Position numbers and translations under genes: made by a program. Positions 25,751-34,934 of a stretch of DNA of 64,000 bases are shown here, piece after piece (the stretch's first letter is position 1; every line of letters starts with the position of its first letter). Location: contig JBFMDV010000028.1 of the NCBI GenBank assembly GCA_040753875.1, positions 18,636 through 82,635 on the forward strand, read 5' to 3'. The DNA is from Candidatus Zixiibacteriota bacterium (GTDB lineage Bacteria; Zixibacteria; MSB-5A5; GN15; FEB-12). The notes under the pieces were generated by a model. That model worked only from the letters and a program-made list of their open reading frames with translations, was not told where the DNA came from and ran no database searches.

Positions 25751-28700
25751 ATGGAGCCCGCCGTGACGTCAGCACACCGCCGAAATCCGTCTGTTCATTT
25801 ATTTGTCGGCGCCATGACACTGCTCATGCCATTGTTTGCCCTTGGGGTCACGGAGGCTCGATCCGAAGAGCTTCGCGGCCCTGTCCCCGGGCGATTCATT
25901 GTCAAACTCTCCCCACACACCAAAGCCGCTGTACTTCAACAGGCCGCTGCTACAGAGGGTTCACTCACCGCGATTTCACAGCTCAGACTTCGGGACGATC
26001 TTCGCGGGGCCGAGTTTTGGGACCGGTACTACATATTCACTGCCACCAAGTCAGATGCAACCCTCGCGGCGGCAGCATTGGCGATCGGGCAGAACAATAT
26101 CGAATGGATCGAGCAAGATTACTATCTGGAGTTTTTTGATTTCCCGACGGACCCCCTGTTTACAAACCAGTGGTACCTTCGAAACACCGGGCAGGAGTAT
26201 CTGGGCATCGACCGCAGAGAAGGAAACGGTAATGACAGTCTGGTGTTGAAACGAGGGGTGGCCGACAAGGACATGCGCGTCTCGGCGTTCTATCAGACTC
26301 CGCCGATCGAAACGACGCGAGTGGTTGTGGCGATTGTTGATACCGGCACGGACCCAGACCATCCCGAGCTGGCCGGACGATACTGGAAAAACCCGGACGA
26401 AATTCCATCAAACGGAATCGATGATGACCACAACGGCTTTGTGGATGACACGCTGGGGTACGACGTCTCCGGGGATATTCCGTCGTTATTCAATATCGTT
26501 GGCGACAATGACCCGACCGACATTGTCGGCCACGGCACACATATTGCCGGAATCGTGGCGGCCAATGCCGACGGCAACGGCGTTGTCGGCGTCGCGCCGT
26601 GGGCAGAGATCATGTCGGTCAAGATCAGACCGAATGCCACCAATGCGGTTGGGGCCGCAGGCATCATGTATGCCGTCAACGCGGGAGCGCAGGTTATCAA
26701 CATCAGTTGGGGAACGCCGTTTGAGGCGCTGATCCTGAAAGACGCCCTCGACTTCGCGCGTCGCAACGGTGTTTTTGTCGCCATTGCGGCCGGTAATACC
26801 GGGCGGCAGGACACATTCTATCCGGCTGCCTTCGATTCCGCGTTCGCTGTCGCGGCCGGGAATTCTTCGGGATTCGTGGCGTCGTTCTCAACTTTTGGCC
26901 CGCAAATCGACATAACGGCCCCCGGGCTCGACATCCTTTCGCTGCGTGCGGCGGGAACAGACATGTACGCTGATGCCGGTGAACCTGGCGTGCGGATCAT
27001 TGGACCGGACTCGCTCTATTACCTTGCCGATGGGACCTCGATGGCTGCTCCAGTCGTGGCCGGGGCAGCAGCATTCTTGTTGGGGGTGCGACCCGATCTG
27101 AATCTCGACCAACTCGAAGACCTGCTTCGCATGGGAGCGTCCGATCTGGTTGACCCGCTGGACAAGAACGATACGCTGCCGGGACCAGATTCAGTTTCCG
27201 GCTACGGCTACATCAACGTAGCACAATCGTATGGTTTACTGCAACACGGCGGGTTAACCTTTGCACAGCCGACCCGCATGAGCCGTTACACCGGTGCGGT
27301 GCCGATCGTGGTGAGACCAGTAGCTTCGTACTCCGGCCCCTGGTGGTTGGCGTACGCCGTCCCGTGCGATCCCAACAATTGGCTCCCTATCGACTCAGGC
27401 TTATTATTCCCATCAGACTCACTGACCTGGAATTTCGACCAGCCGGCCATCAACGGCGATGTGACCCTTCGCCTGCTTGATGAGTTCGGTACTAGCATCA
27501 CCACTCGCTTTACGTACGTGAACTCGCGCGGTCTGGAGTTGACGTCGCCGGCTCCCGCGGAGGAACTCCGCTACAACGTCATGATCCGCGGCTCAGCGTA
27601 CGGACCTCATTTCGATTCCATGTTGCTGTCGTTTCAGTCTGCGGGTAAGCAGCCGATCCAGTTGCTTCGGAGCAGTGCCGAGTTTTTCGATACATTGATC
27701 TATACGTGGAATATCTCCGGGGTGGATACCGGTGATGCGACGATTCTCCTGACCGGCCATTTCGATGGCACAGTTGTGACCGATTCGATACCGGTGCGGA
27801 TCAGTTCGACCTACGCGGCCGGATGGCCACAGGCGCTGGCTGGTCGTGGCTCACAAACGCCGGTTTGCGGCGATATCGATGGTGACGGGCAGAAGGAGAT
27901 CATTGTAGGGACGAGTTCCGGGTTGTATGCGTTTCACGCCAATGGCGTCGTTGTCGACGGATTTCCGCTCATGCCTGACAAAGACATGCGCTGTGTGCCG
28001 GCCATATTCGACGTCGATGGCGACGGCAGTAATGATATCATTACGACGAACGAAGATGGCATCCACGTGTTTCGACACGATGGTACTGAGGCGCTCGGCT
28101 GGCCGAAAAATTGCACCACCGGCCTGCTCGCGTTTGGCTACCCAAATCCGACTGTCACGAATCTCACGCCGAATGAGCCGCCGGCGATCGCAATCGTCAA
28201 CGAGGGGGGACAACTTCTGGCCTACGAACTGAACGGCGACTCATATTTCTACTCGCTCAGGGGATTCTACTCATCAATCAACCCCGGATGGACACCGGCG
28301 TATCGATACGGCGGTAATCTGGTGACGACAACTGATCTCAATGGCGACAATCTCCGAGAGGCGGTCGCAAGTTTCAGCGGCATTCTGCCGTCCTCGGGGA
28401 CAGCGGTGTTCGATGGTCGCACCGGTCAACCCGCCTTTGATCTGCCATCACCACTGGTAATCAACGCGACTGTTGTCTACGGCACCGCGCTCGCCGATCT
28501 CACCGGTGATAGTCTCCCGGAGATCGTGAGCTGTGGCTACGACGCCACCAACGCCCGCGTTATATGGGCGAAGACTCAGGGGCTGTTCGATCTGCCCGGG
28601 TTCCCCATCCGGCTGCCGGAAATGAGCGGATGGCGCGGGAACTTCCCTACGCTCGCGGATCTCGACCTCGACGGCATTCCGGAGATTCTCTGCACGTTCT

Positions 28701-29461
28701 TCGAGTTTGATATAGGGACGTTGTATATTTTTCGTGTCGATGGCACACCGTACATTGAGAGAGCAGGCAGACCGGTCGGCGAAGCTTTTCGGTACTCCAT
28801 GACTTTCGGTGTACCGATGGTGGCCAATCTGGCCGGCGATCAGTATCCGGAGATTGTCTTCCGGGGCGGTTACATCCTCCCAGGCACCGGCACAGAGAAG
28901 CTCTTCCTGCTCGATTACCAGGCAAATCTCCTCCCTGGCTGGCCGATCACCACAGCGGCGCCCAACAATCTTGTCATTTCCAGTCCCTACGCGCCTCTGG
29001 TGGATGATATCGATGGCGACGGTTTTGTTGAGATGGCTTTGACGGGCGATGCCAACCAGATATTTGTCTGGAATTTGGAGACCTCTTATGACAACGGCCG
29101 AAACAGCGCCCGGTTACTTGGCGACAATCGAAACAGCGCCATTCTCCCGGGCGCCGCGGTGCCCACTGATGCACCTGCCGAGGGAGGCACGCTGCCAACA
29201 ACGCTGACCTTGCGGCAGAACTATCCCAATCCTTTTAATCCATCGACAACCATATCCTTCGCACTGCCGCAAAGAGGCAAGATACGGTTGACGGTGTTCA
29301 ACCTGCTCGGGCAGCAGGTAGCTACTCTTGTCGATAACGAGTTGCCTCCCGGAGAGCATCGAGTGCAATTCGATGGTTCTGCATATGCCTCCGGTCTTTA
29401 TCTGTACCGACTTGTCACTGACAATGGGACGGTTGCCAAAAAGATGTTGCTGATAAAATGA
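25751..29461 (+). CDS. Secreted subtilisin-like protease with FG-GAP repeats and type IX-like sorting domain
   Basis: About 1236 residues. Signal peptide, inhibitor-like propeptide (about 45-120, GRFIVKLS), then an S8 catalytic domain with D197 (VDTGTD), H261 (GHGTHIAG) and S430 (GTSMAAP). A beta-rich middle is followed by FG-GAP/VCBS-type repeats (DIDGDGQKEIIVG, DVDGDGSNDIIT) forming a likely propeller. The C-terminus carries a type IX secretion-like sorting/FlgD-Ig-like domain beginning LRQNYPNPFNPSTTI and ending KKMLLIK. Start: ATG 25751; GTG 25763, preceded by GGAG, is a good alternative. Its stop overlaps the next start by 4 bases, so the genes are translationally coupled. Confidence 0.9.
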   Translation: MEPAVTSAHRRNPSVHLFVGAMTLLMPLFALGVTEARSEELRGPVPGRFIVKLSPHTKAAVLQQAAATEGSLTAISQLRLRDDLRGAEFWDRYYIFTATKSDATLAAAALAIGQNNIEWIEQDYYLEFFDFPTDPLFTNQWYLRNTGQEYLGIDRREGNGNDSLVLKRGVADKDMRVSAFYQTPPIETTRVVVAIVDTGTDPDHPELAGRYWKNPDEIPSNGIDDDHNGFVDDTLGYDVSGDIPSLFNIVGDNDPTDIVGHGTHIAGIVAANADGNGVVGVAPWAEIMSVKIRPNATNAVGAAGIMYAVNAGAQVINISWGTPFEALILKDALDFARRNGVFVAIAAGNTGRQDTFYPAAFDSAFAVAAGNSSGFVASFSTFGPQIDITAPGLDILSLRAAGTDMYADAGEPGVRIIGPDSLYYLADGTSMAAPVVAGAAAFLLGVRPDLNLDQLEDLLRMGASDLVDPLDKNDTLPGPDSVSGYGYINVAQSYGLLQHGGLTFAQPTRMSRYTGAVPIVVRPVASYSGPWWLAYAVPCDPNNWLPIDSGLLFPSDSLTWNFDQPAINGDVTLRLLDEFGTSITTRFTYVNSRGLELTSPAPAEELRYNVMIRGSAYGPHFDSMLLSFQSAGKQPIQLLRSSAEFFDTLIYTWNISGVDTGDATILLTGHFDGTVVTDSIPVRISSTYAAGWPQALAGRGSQTPVCGDIDGDGQKEIIVGTSSGLYAFHANGVVVDGFPLMPDKDMRCVPAIFDVDGDGSNDIITTNEDGIHVFRHDGTEALGWPKNCTTGLLAFGYPNPTVTNLTPNEPPAIAIVNEGGQLLAYELNGDSYFYSLRGFYSSINPGWTPAYRYGGNLVTTTDLNGDNLREAVASFSGILPSSGTAVFDGRTGQPAFDLPSPLVINATVVYGTALADLTGDSLPEIVSCGYDATNARVIWAKTQGLFDLPGFPIRLPEMSGWRGNFPTLADLDLDGIPEILCTFFEFDIGTLYIFRVDGTPYIERAGRPVGEAFRYSMTFGVPMVANLAGDQYPEIVFRGGYILPGTGTEKLFLLDYQANLLPGWPITTAAPNNLVISSPYAPLVDDIDGDGFVEMALTGDANQIFVWNLETSYDNGRNSARLLGDNRNSAILPGAAVPTDAPAEGGTLPTTLTLRQNYPNPFNPSTTISFALPQRGKIRLTVFNLLGQQVATLVDNELPPGEHRVQFDGSAYASGLYLYRLVTDNGTVAKKMLLIK

Positions 29462-31629
29462 AAAGACTACTTCCGATCATACTTGCGTTTGCCCTTGCCG
29501 CGCCGGACGCCCGCGCGCTGATTTCGCGCGACCCGAACTTCACACTCCTGTGGAACGGATTTAACTCGGTCTTCGTGCGGGACAGTTTTGTCGTAGCGGC
29601 AGGCAACGATGGACTGATGGTGCTCCGGTATGATTCAGCAACTTCATTGTACGGTCCGGTGACGACACGATTTCTGGATTCGCGTCCGGCCCGCCTGAAG
29701 GTCACGGCGGACGTGATGAGTGTACAGACCGATGCGCAAACGCTTTACTTCTACGACCTAAGCCGCCTTCCGGAACTGGCCCAACTGGGATACGCCGATC
29801 TTGGTGGGACGCCGATCACAGACTTCGATCTGCACGGCCAGAGTCTATTTGTCTGCCGTGGATTCAAGGGGCTCTGGCGGTATCAACTGACCAACTACTC
29901 GTCCCCGCAGTTTATCGATTCGAGCATGCTGGGGATCCACTATGTGCAAGTGCAGTCCAACGACAGCGAACTGCTGGCACTGGACGACTACAACGGGATT
30001 CTTCGATACCGGCTCGACACAGTCGGGTTCGGAACGTTCATCGACTATCTATACATTCCGTTCCGAGTAAGCTCGTTTCTCGCGTTTGACTCGACTATCG
30101 CGCTGAGTACCGACACCGACGCCGTTATGCTGGCGCGCTTTGGTGCCGCAGGCCCCACGATATTCGATACCATTGGTCTATTCTCGGTGCCTCAACGCAT
30201 GTATGCGATTGACACGATGCTGGTCGTTACCAATGACGACATGAACCTGGTGGAAGTGGTCAGCCTTCGGAGCTTCACGGTCTTCCATTCGTATCTGCTG
30301 GATGCTCCTGCTCTGAACAAACAGGCAGCGGTTTTTGAGCGGTATGGCGAGAATTTCATCATGTTCGCCGGTGCCTCAGGAGGCCTTCTTACCTATTCGC
30401 TCGACGAACTCTGGTTCAATCCTGCACCGCGCCAGGGGCTGGGACGGCCGGGCAATATCACGGGCCTGGCGATGATCGATAACCGGCTGTATACGGCCGG
30501 CGTCGCGAATCCGCTCGATGCTTATTCGCTGGCCCTTGATGGAAACCCGACCTTCGATACGACCTACCTGCAGGGACTGAATCAGGTGTCGGCCATGACC
30601 AACAATGGTGATACGTTGTTCGTGCAGTACACGCAGATGAAGCGTGTGTTCATTCTGGAGATGCGGCCGGAATCGCTGGCCTTTGGGGGTGCGATCCTCA
30701 ACGATGCCGACCCGGTTGTTCAGCTCCTGTTCAACCCGCACTACATCGACACCCTCAGGTCGTTCTTTGTCGCTCAGGAGACCAAGGTGCGGCTGTACAC
30801 GATCTCCGACCCTGACGCCGACTCCAACCCAGGCTTGATTTTGCCGGCAGGGTCGGTTTCCGTACTGGGGAGGATACGTCGAATAGCCGTACTGGACTCG
30901 GTGCTCTGCATTGCGAGCAACAAAGGACTCTGGCTCTACCGCATCTACAATGATTTCACGACCGATTATCGGACACATATCGACCTGACCGCCGAGGCGA
31001 ATCATCTGCTTCCATATCAGGGGAAGCTGCTGGTCTTCGATGCCAATGATATGGTGGTGTTTGATATCACCGACCCGGCATTGCCGGTAGTCGATACGAC
31101 TATCGCCATGCCGTTCGGCGTGTATGGCGCCACGTTCGCCGAAGATCGCCTGTATACCGTGGGACCGTACGGGATCATGGTGTTCGATGCCACGGGTCCG
31201 TTACCGAGCTTGCTTGACTATGGTGGGCGGTCCGGTTCACTGATCGCAGCCGAGAACGGCATCGTGGCTGTCTCCGACGGCTCCGCCATCCACATCTTCG
31301 ATCTGAGAACATTCCGCACTGACTTCGTCAATAACGACAACGCCGGACCGGAGTCATTTTCGCTTGAGCAAAACTACCCCAACCCCTTCAATCCCAGCAC
31401 GACCATTGCCTATTATTTGCCGTATCCTTCCCGCGTTGATCTGATCGTGTACAACATCCTCGGGCAGGAAGTGATCACGCTTGTCGACGAGGTGCGACCG
31501 GCCGGAATCCACACAGTCGAATGGGACGGCAGTACCAGCGCCGGTTCTCCCGCGAGCACAGGTGTGTACTTCTATCGCTTGACAGCCGGCGAACGGACCG
31601 AGACGCGTAAGATGATTCTCCTGAAATAA
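29458..31629 (+). CDS. Secreted propeller protein with type IX-like sorting domain
   Basis: 723 residues. Signal peptide MKRLLPIILAFALAAPDARA. The body (25-630) has repeated short strands of the type seen in LVIVD/propeller proteins (FVVAAGNDGLMVLRYD, DNRLYTAGVANPLDAYSL). The C-terminal domain begins LEQNYPNPFNPSTTI and ends RKMILLK, as in proteins exported by type IX secretion. The ATG overlaps the TGA of the upstream subtilase (ATGA), implying coupled translation. No catalytic motif was recognised; it probably acts as a binding or structural surface protein. Confidence 0.85.
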   Translation: MKRLLPIILAFALAAPDARALISRDPNFTLLWNGFNSVFVRDSFVVAAGNDGLMVLRYDSATSLYGPVTTRFLDSRPARLKVTADVMSVQTDAQTLYFYDLSRLPELAQLGYADLGGTPITDFDLHGQSLFVCRGFKGLWRYQLTNYSSPQFIDSSMLGIHYVQVQSNDSELLALDDYNGILRYRLDTVGFGTFIDYLYIPFRVSSFLAFDSTIALSTDTDAVMLARFGAAGPTIFDTIGLFSVPQRMYAIDTMLVVTNDDMNLVEVVSLRSFTVFHSYLLDAPALNKQAAVFERYGENFIMFAGASGGLLTYSLDELWFNPAPRQGLGRPGNITGLAMIDNRLYTAGVANPLDAYSLALDGNPTFDTTYLQGLNQVSAMTNNGDTLFVQYTQMKRVFILEMRPESLAFGGAILNDADPVVQLLFNPHYIDTLRSFFVAQETKVRLYTISDPDADSNPGLILPAGSVSVLGRIRRIAVLDSVLCIASNKGLWLYRIYNDFTTDYRTHIDLTAEANHLLPYQGKLLVFDANDMVVFDITDPALPVVDTTIAMPFGVYGATFAEDRLYTVGPYGIMVFDATGPLPSLLDYGGRSGSLIAAENGIVAVSDGSAIHIFDLRTFRTDFVNNDNAGPESFSLEQNYPNPFNPSTTIAYYLPYPSRVDLIVYNILGQEVITLVDEVRPAGIHTVEWDGSTSAGSPASTGVYFYRLTAGERTETRKMILLK

Positions 31630-31657
31630 CTCAGTGAGCCTGTGCCGTGATCTGCCC

Positions 31658-34243
31658 ATGAAACCGCTCTCCTGCCTTGCCATCGCCGCTGCTGTTTTAC
31701 TCCTGGCGGTCCCACTTTCTGCAGGGACTTTCGTCACCAACTCGACAGCCGATTCGCACGACGTAAACCCCGGCGACGGAATCTGCGGCGACCATATCGA
31801 CGTGGTTAGTTCGCACTGCACTGTCAGAGCGGCTATTGAAGAAGCGAACGCCATACCCGGGCCGGATACAATCGTCGTGACAGCATCGGAGATTCCGCAC
31901 ATACTTGCGTTCGGTACATTGACGGTGACCGACAACGGTACAGCTATCCGCGGCGAGTCGGGTACGAGCATGCTCGACGGGCTTAATAATCCGTTTGGCG
32001 CTCCGATCCTCGACTTGTTGTCAGACAGCAATAGCGTTACCGGAATGTCATTTCAGCGTTCCCGTGGCGACGCCCTGGTCGTATCCGGGAGTTTCAATGT
32101 CATAGGTGGCGGCTCGAGCGAAGAGGGGAATCGGTTCGTCAATAATGGGCTGGACCTTCCGGACAGCTACGCGCTGCGAATTTCAGGAAAATCGGCCTCA
32201 GGGAATCTCATACTTCACAACTTCATCGGCATGACCGGCAACGGCACCGAACCGTTCGGCAACAGCAACGGGATAGCCATCGACAACGAAGCGCACGACA
32301 ACGTGGTGGGCCGAGCTTCGAGCGCCTGGGCGAATCTGATATCGGGCAACAAAGGGTACGGTGTGCTGATCTCGGGAGGTGCACATGATAATGAGATCCT
32401 TGGCAATGTCATCGGTGCTGATATTACCGGCACCCGTGTGGCGCCGAACGGGTCAGGCGGAATTCTCGTGCGGAGCGGCGCGCATGACAACATGATCGGT
32501 AACCAGATCGACTCCTCCGGCAATATCATTTCAGGAAATGACGGTAATGGCATTACCGTCACGGGCAGCACCACGACAGAGAATTACGTATGCCGGAATC
32601 TGATCGGACCGGACATTACCGGTCTGCTCCCGCTTGCTAACGGCGGCGACGGCGTACGCATCGAGAATGGCGCGCACAGCAATTATATAGGCGGTTGTGT
32701 GGTGTCATCAGGCAATATCATCTCGGGCAACCGCGGTAGCGGGATCAGACTCACCGGTACGGGGACCTCACAAAACCAAATCTCGCACAATTGGATTGGC
32801 CCGGATATCCGTGGCTTCGGCGGTTTTTCAAGCGGCCAGGACAACAGCAACGGAATTTATCTTGGTGAAGGTGCGTCCGAGAATATCGTCGGCGGTACAA
32901 TGGCTGACCGAAATGTCATATCTGGCAACAACTACTGCGGGGTATTGCTGACCAGTACAGGGACCAATGCCAACCGCATTTCCGGCAATTTCATCGGGAC
33001 ATCGACGGCCGGTTCCAGCACTCTGGAGAACGGCTGCGGTGTCATGATACAAAACGGCGCCTCGCACAATGTTGTCGGCGGCAACGCGATGACAGAAGGG
33101 AATGTCATCTCAGGCAACCGGGGACTGTTGTTCCCCTATGGAGCCGGGGTTGCGATCTATGATGAGGGGACGAACTATAATCAGGTGACAGGAAACAAGA
33201 TCGGGACCGACAGCACCGGCACACGCGCCGTGCGAAATGGCTCGGCAGGCATAATTATCGGTGCCGGCGCTCAGCACAATCAAGTCGGCGGTACAAGTTT
33301 GGCAGAGCGAAATCTCATCTCAGGAAATGGTTCCGGTGCGATTGTACCTTCACTCGGACGCGGTGTCCATTTGTTCGGGAATGGAACATCCTTCAATCAG
33401 ATTATCGGAAACGCGATAGGTCTTTCATCCACCGGATCAGTGCTGGCAAATGCCGGTAACGGCATTGCGCTGGTCGACGGTGCCACCGACAATCAGGTCG
33501 GCGGGTCCGATGACACCTACGGCAACGCCATCGCATTTAACCGTGGACACGCGGTGTACCTCGCCGATACAGGCACGTTCGATAACAGCATCAGACACAA
33601 CTCCATGTACACGAATGACAGTCTTGGAATCGCGATTCGCCGGAGCGCCCAGCGCTCGATAACCGCTCCGAGCATTCTCGTTATGGACAACGATACGGTG
33701 ACCGGCATCGGAGCGCCGCCGCTCGGTGTGGTCGATCTGTATCTGGCGGCAAGTGATCCATCGGGGCGTGGCGAAGGCAAGAAATGGCTGGCTACGACGA
33801 CCGCCGACATCAATGGCAGTTTCAAAATGACGGCCGCCGGTTTGGGATCAGTCGATACCCTCACGGCTCAGGCTACTGACATCGAGGGAAACAGTTCGGA
33901 GTTTTCCATCAATGTGCCGGTGGGCCAGGTGACTGACATTTCCGATGAGGGTGGCGAACTGCCGGCGGCGTTCAGGTTGGAGCAGAACTATCCCAACCCG
34001 TTTAATGCGTCCACACAGATTGCGTACTCACTCCCCAGTGCCGGACTGGTCGAACTCAAAATCTACAACATCGTGGGACAATTGCTGGCAACACTTGTGA
34101 GTACCCCACAGTCCGCCGGCAATCATGTGGCGGTATGGGACGGGCGAAACGATGCCGGAATTGTGGTGTCCAGCGGCGTGTATTGGTATCGACTGACAAC
34201 GGCTGATCGAACCGAAAGCAGGAAAATGCTGCTGCTTAAGTGA
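31658..34243 (+). CDS. Secreted parallel beta-helix protein with CSLREA-like start and type IX-like tail
   Basis: About 861 residues. Signal peptide MKPLSCLAIAAAVLLLAVPLSA. The next segment (about 24-70) resembles the CSLREA domain (CTVRAAIEEAN), found at the start of many secreted beta-helix proteins. A long right-handed parallel beta-helix follows, with repeated NIISGN, NQISHNWIGPD and NRISGNFIG turns. The C-terminal sorting domain begins LEQNYPNPFNASTQI and ends RKMLLLK. No polysaccharide lyase residues were identified. It is the third gene of the coupled cluster, 28 bases after the previous stop. The start is uncertain; a GTG at 31634 would add eight residues. Confidence 0.85.
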   Translation: MKPLSCLAIAAAVLLLAVPLSAGTFVTNSTADSHDVNPGDGICGDHIDVVSSHCTVRAAIEEANAIPGPDTIVVTASEIPHILAFGTLTVTDNGTAIRGESGTSMLDGLNNPFGAPILDLLSDSNSVTGMSFQRSRGDALVVSGSFNVIGGGSSEEGNRFVNNGLDLPDSYALRISGKSASGNLILHNFIGMTGNGTEPFGNSNGIAIDNEAHDNVVGRASSAWANLISGNKGYGVLISGGAHDNEILGNVIGADITGTRVAPNGSGGILVRSGAHDNMIGNQIDSSGNIISGNDGNGITVTGSTTTENYVCRNLIGPDITGLLPLANGGDGVRIENGAHSNYIGGCVVSSGNIISGNRGSGIRLTGTGTSQNQISHNWIGPDIRGFGGFSSGQDNSNGIYLGEGASENIVGGTMADRNVISGNNYCGVLLTSTGTNANRISGNFIGTSTAGSSTLENGCGVMIQNGASHNVVGGNAMTEGNVISGNRGLLFPYGAGVAIYDEGTNYNQVTGNKIGTDSTGTRAVRNGSAGIIIGAGAQHNQVGGTSLAERNLISGNGSGAIVPSLGRGVHLFGNGTSFNQIIGNAIGLSSTGSVLANAGNGIALVDGATDNQVGGSDDTYGNAIAFNRGHAVYLADTGTFDNSIRHNSMYTNDSLGIAIRRSAQRSITAPSILVMDNDTVTGIGAPPLGVVDLYLAASDPSGRGEGKKWLATTTADINGSFKMTAAGLGSVDTLTAQATDIEGNSSEFSINVPVGQVTDISDEGGELPAAFRLEQNYPNPFNASTQIAYSLPSAGLVELKIYNIVGQLLATLVSTPQSAGNHVAVWDGRNDAGIVVSSGVYWYRLTTADRTESRKMLLLK

Positions 34244-34257
34244 GGACCATATTGTGC

Positions 34258-34734
34258 CTAATCAAGTTGCCGACTCAGTTTCTGAATCACCCCCCACTCC
34301 TTTGCCGTCACCGGCTGGATTGAAAGCCGACTCCCCTTCTGGCAGACCATCATCTTCTCCAACCCTTTTGTCTGCCGTAGAACTGCGAGCGGGATGACAT
34401 CGGGCAGTTTCAATTTGAACTTCACGTCAACCATAAACCAGATCGGGTTCTGTTCCGTAGCTTTTGGATCGAAATACGGATTGGTCCGGTCACGAGCGGT
34501 ATGATCAGGGTAACCGGACCGGACAACCTCGGCTATGCCCGCGACACCCACAACATCGGTTGAGCTGTGATAGAACAGGACCTCGTCTCCTACTTGAACC
34601 AGATCGCGCAAGGTATTCCGCGACTGGTAATTGCGCACGCCACTCCATGGCGCGGTTTGACCCGGGCTGTGCGCCAGATCGTCTATTGAGAACTCGCTCG
34701 GCTCGGACTTGAAAAGCCAGTAACGTTTGGGCAT
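34258..34734 (-). CDS. EVE domain-containing protein
   Basis: 158 residues, covering a single EVE/thymocyte nuclear protein 1-like domain: KRYWLFKSEPSEFSIDDL at the start, WSGVRNYQSRN, and GDEVLFYHS are characteristic. EVE proteins belong to the PUA-like fold and are thought to bind modified bases in nucleic acid; the bacterial cellular role is unclear. It is convergent with the beta-helix gene (14 bases between stops). The start at MPKRYW was chosen by family alignment; GGAG lies 10 bases upstream. Confidence 0.9.
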   Translation of the reverse strand: MPKRYWLFKSEPSEFSIDDLAHSPGQTAPWSGVRNYQSRNTLRDLVQVGDEVLFYHSSTDVVGVAGIAEVVRSGYPDHTARDRTNPYFDPKATEQNPIWFMVDVKFKLKLPDVIPLAVLRQTKGLEKMMVCQKGSRLSIQPVTAKEWGVIQKLSRQLD

Positions 34735-34833
34735 CAAACTGTTTCTCCGGCAGATAAATAACACAGAGATTCTCCGATTTCAAGCCTGCTTAAACGTCTT
34801 GACCTAATCGTAAACAGGCCAATAAGATACTGG

Positions 34834-34861
34834 TTGACAAATGGGGCGTTTTTTGTACTTT
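34834..34861 (+). promoter_or_regulatory. Putative promoter of the dockerin subtilase
   Basis: Perfect -35 TTGACA (34834-34839), 16-base spacer, -10 TACTTT (34856-34861), followed by an A/T-rich leader to the start at 34935. Confidence 0.5.
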
Positions 34862-34934
34862 ACACACGATGCATAATATTATGCCCATGTTCTTACCATT
34901 TGAGATCAACTGCTCATAATACAAGGGAATGACC

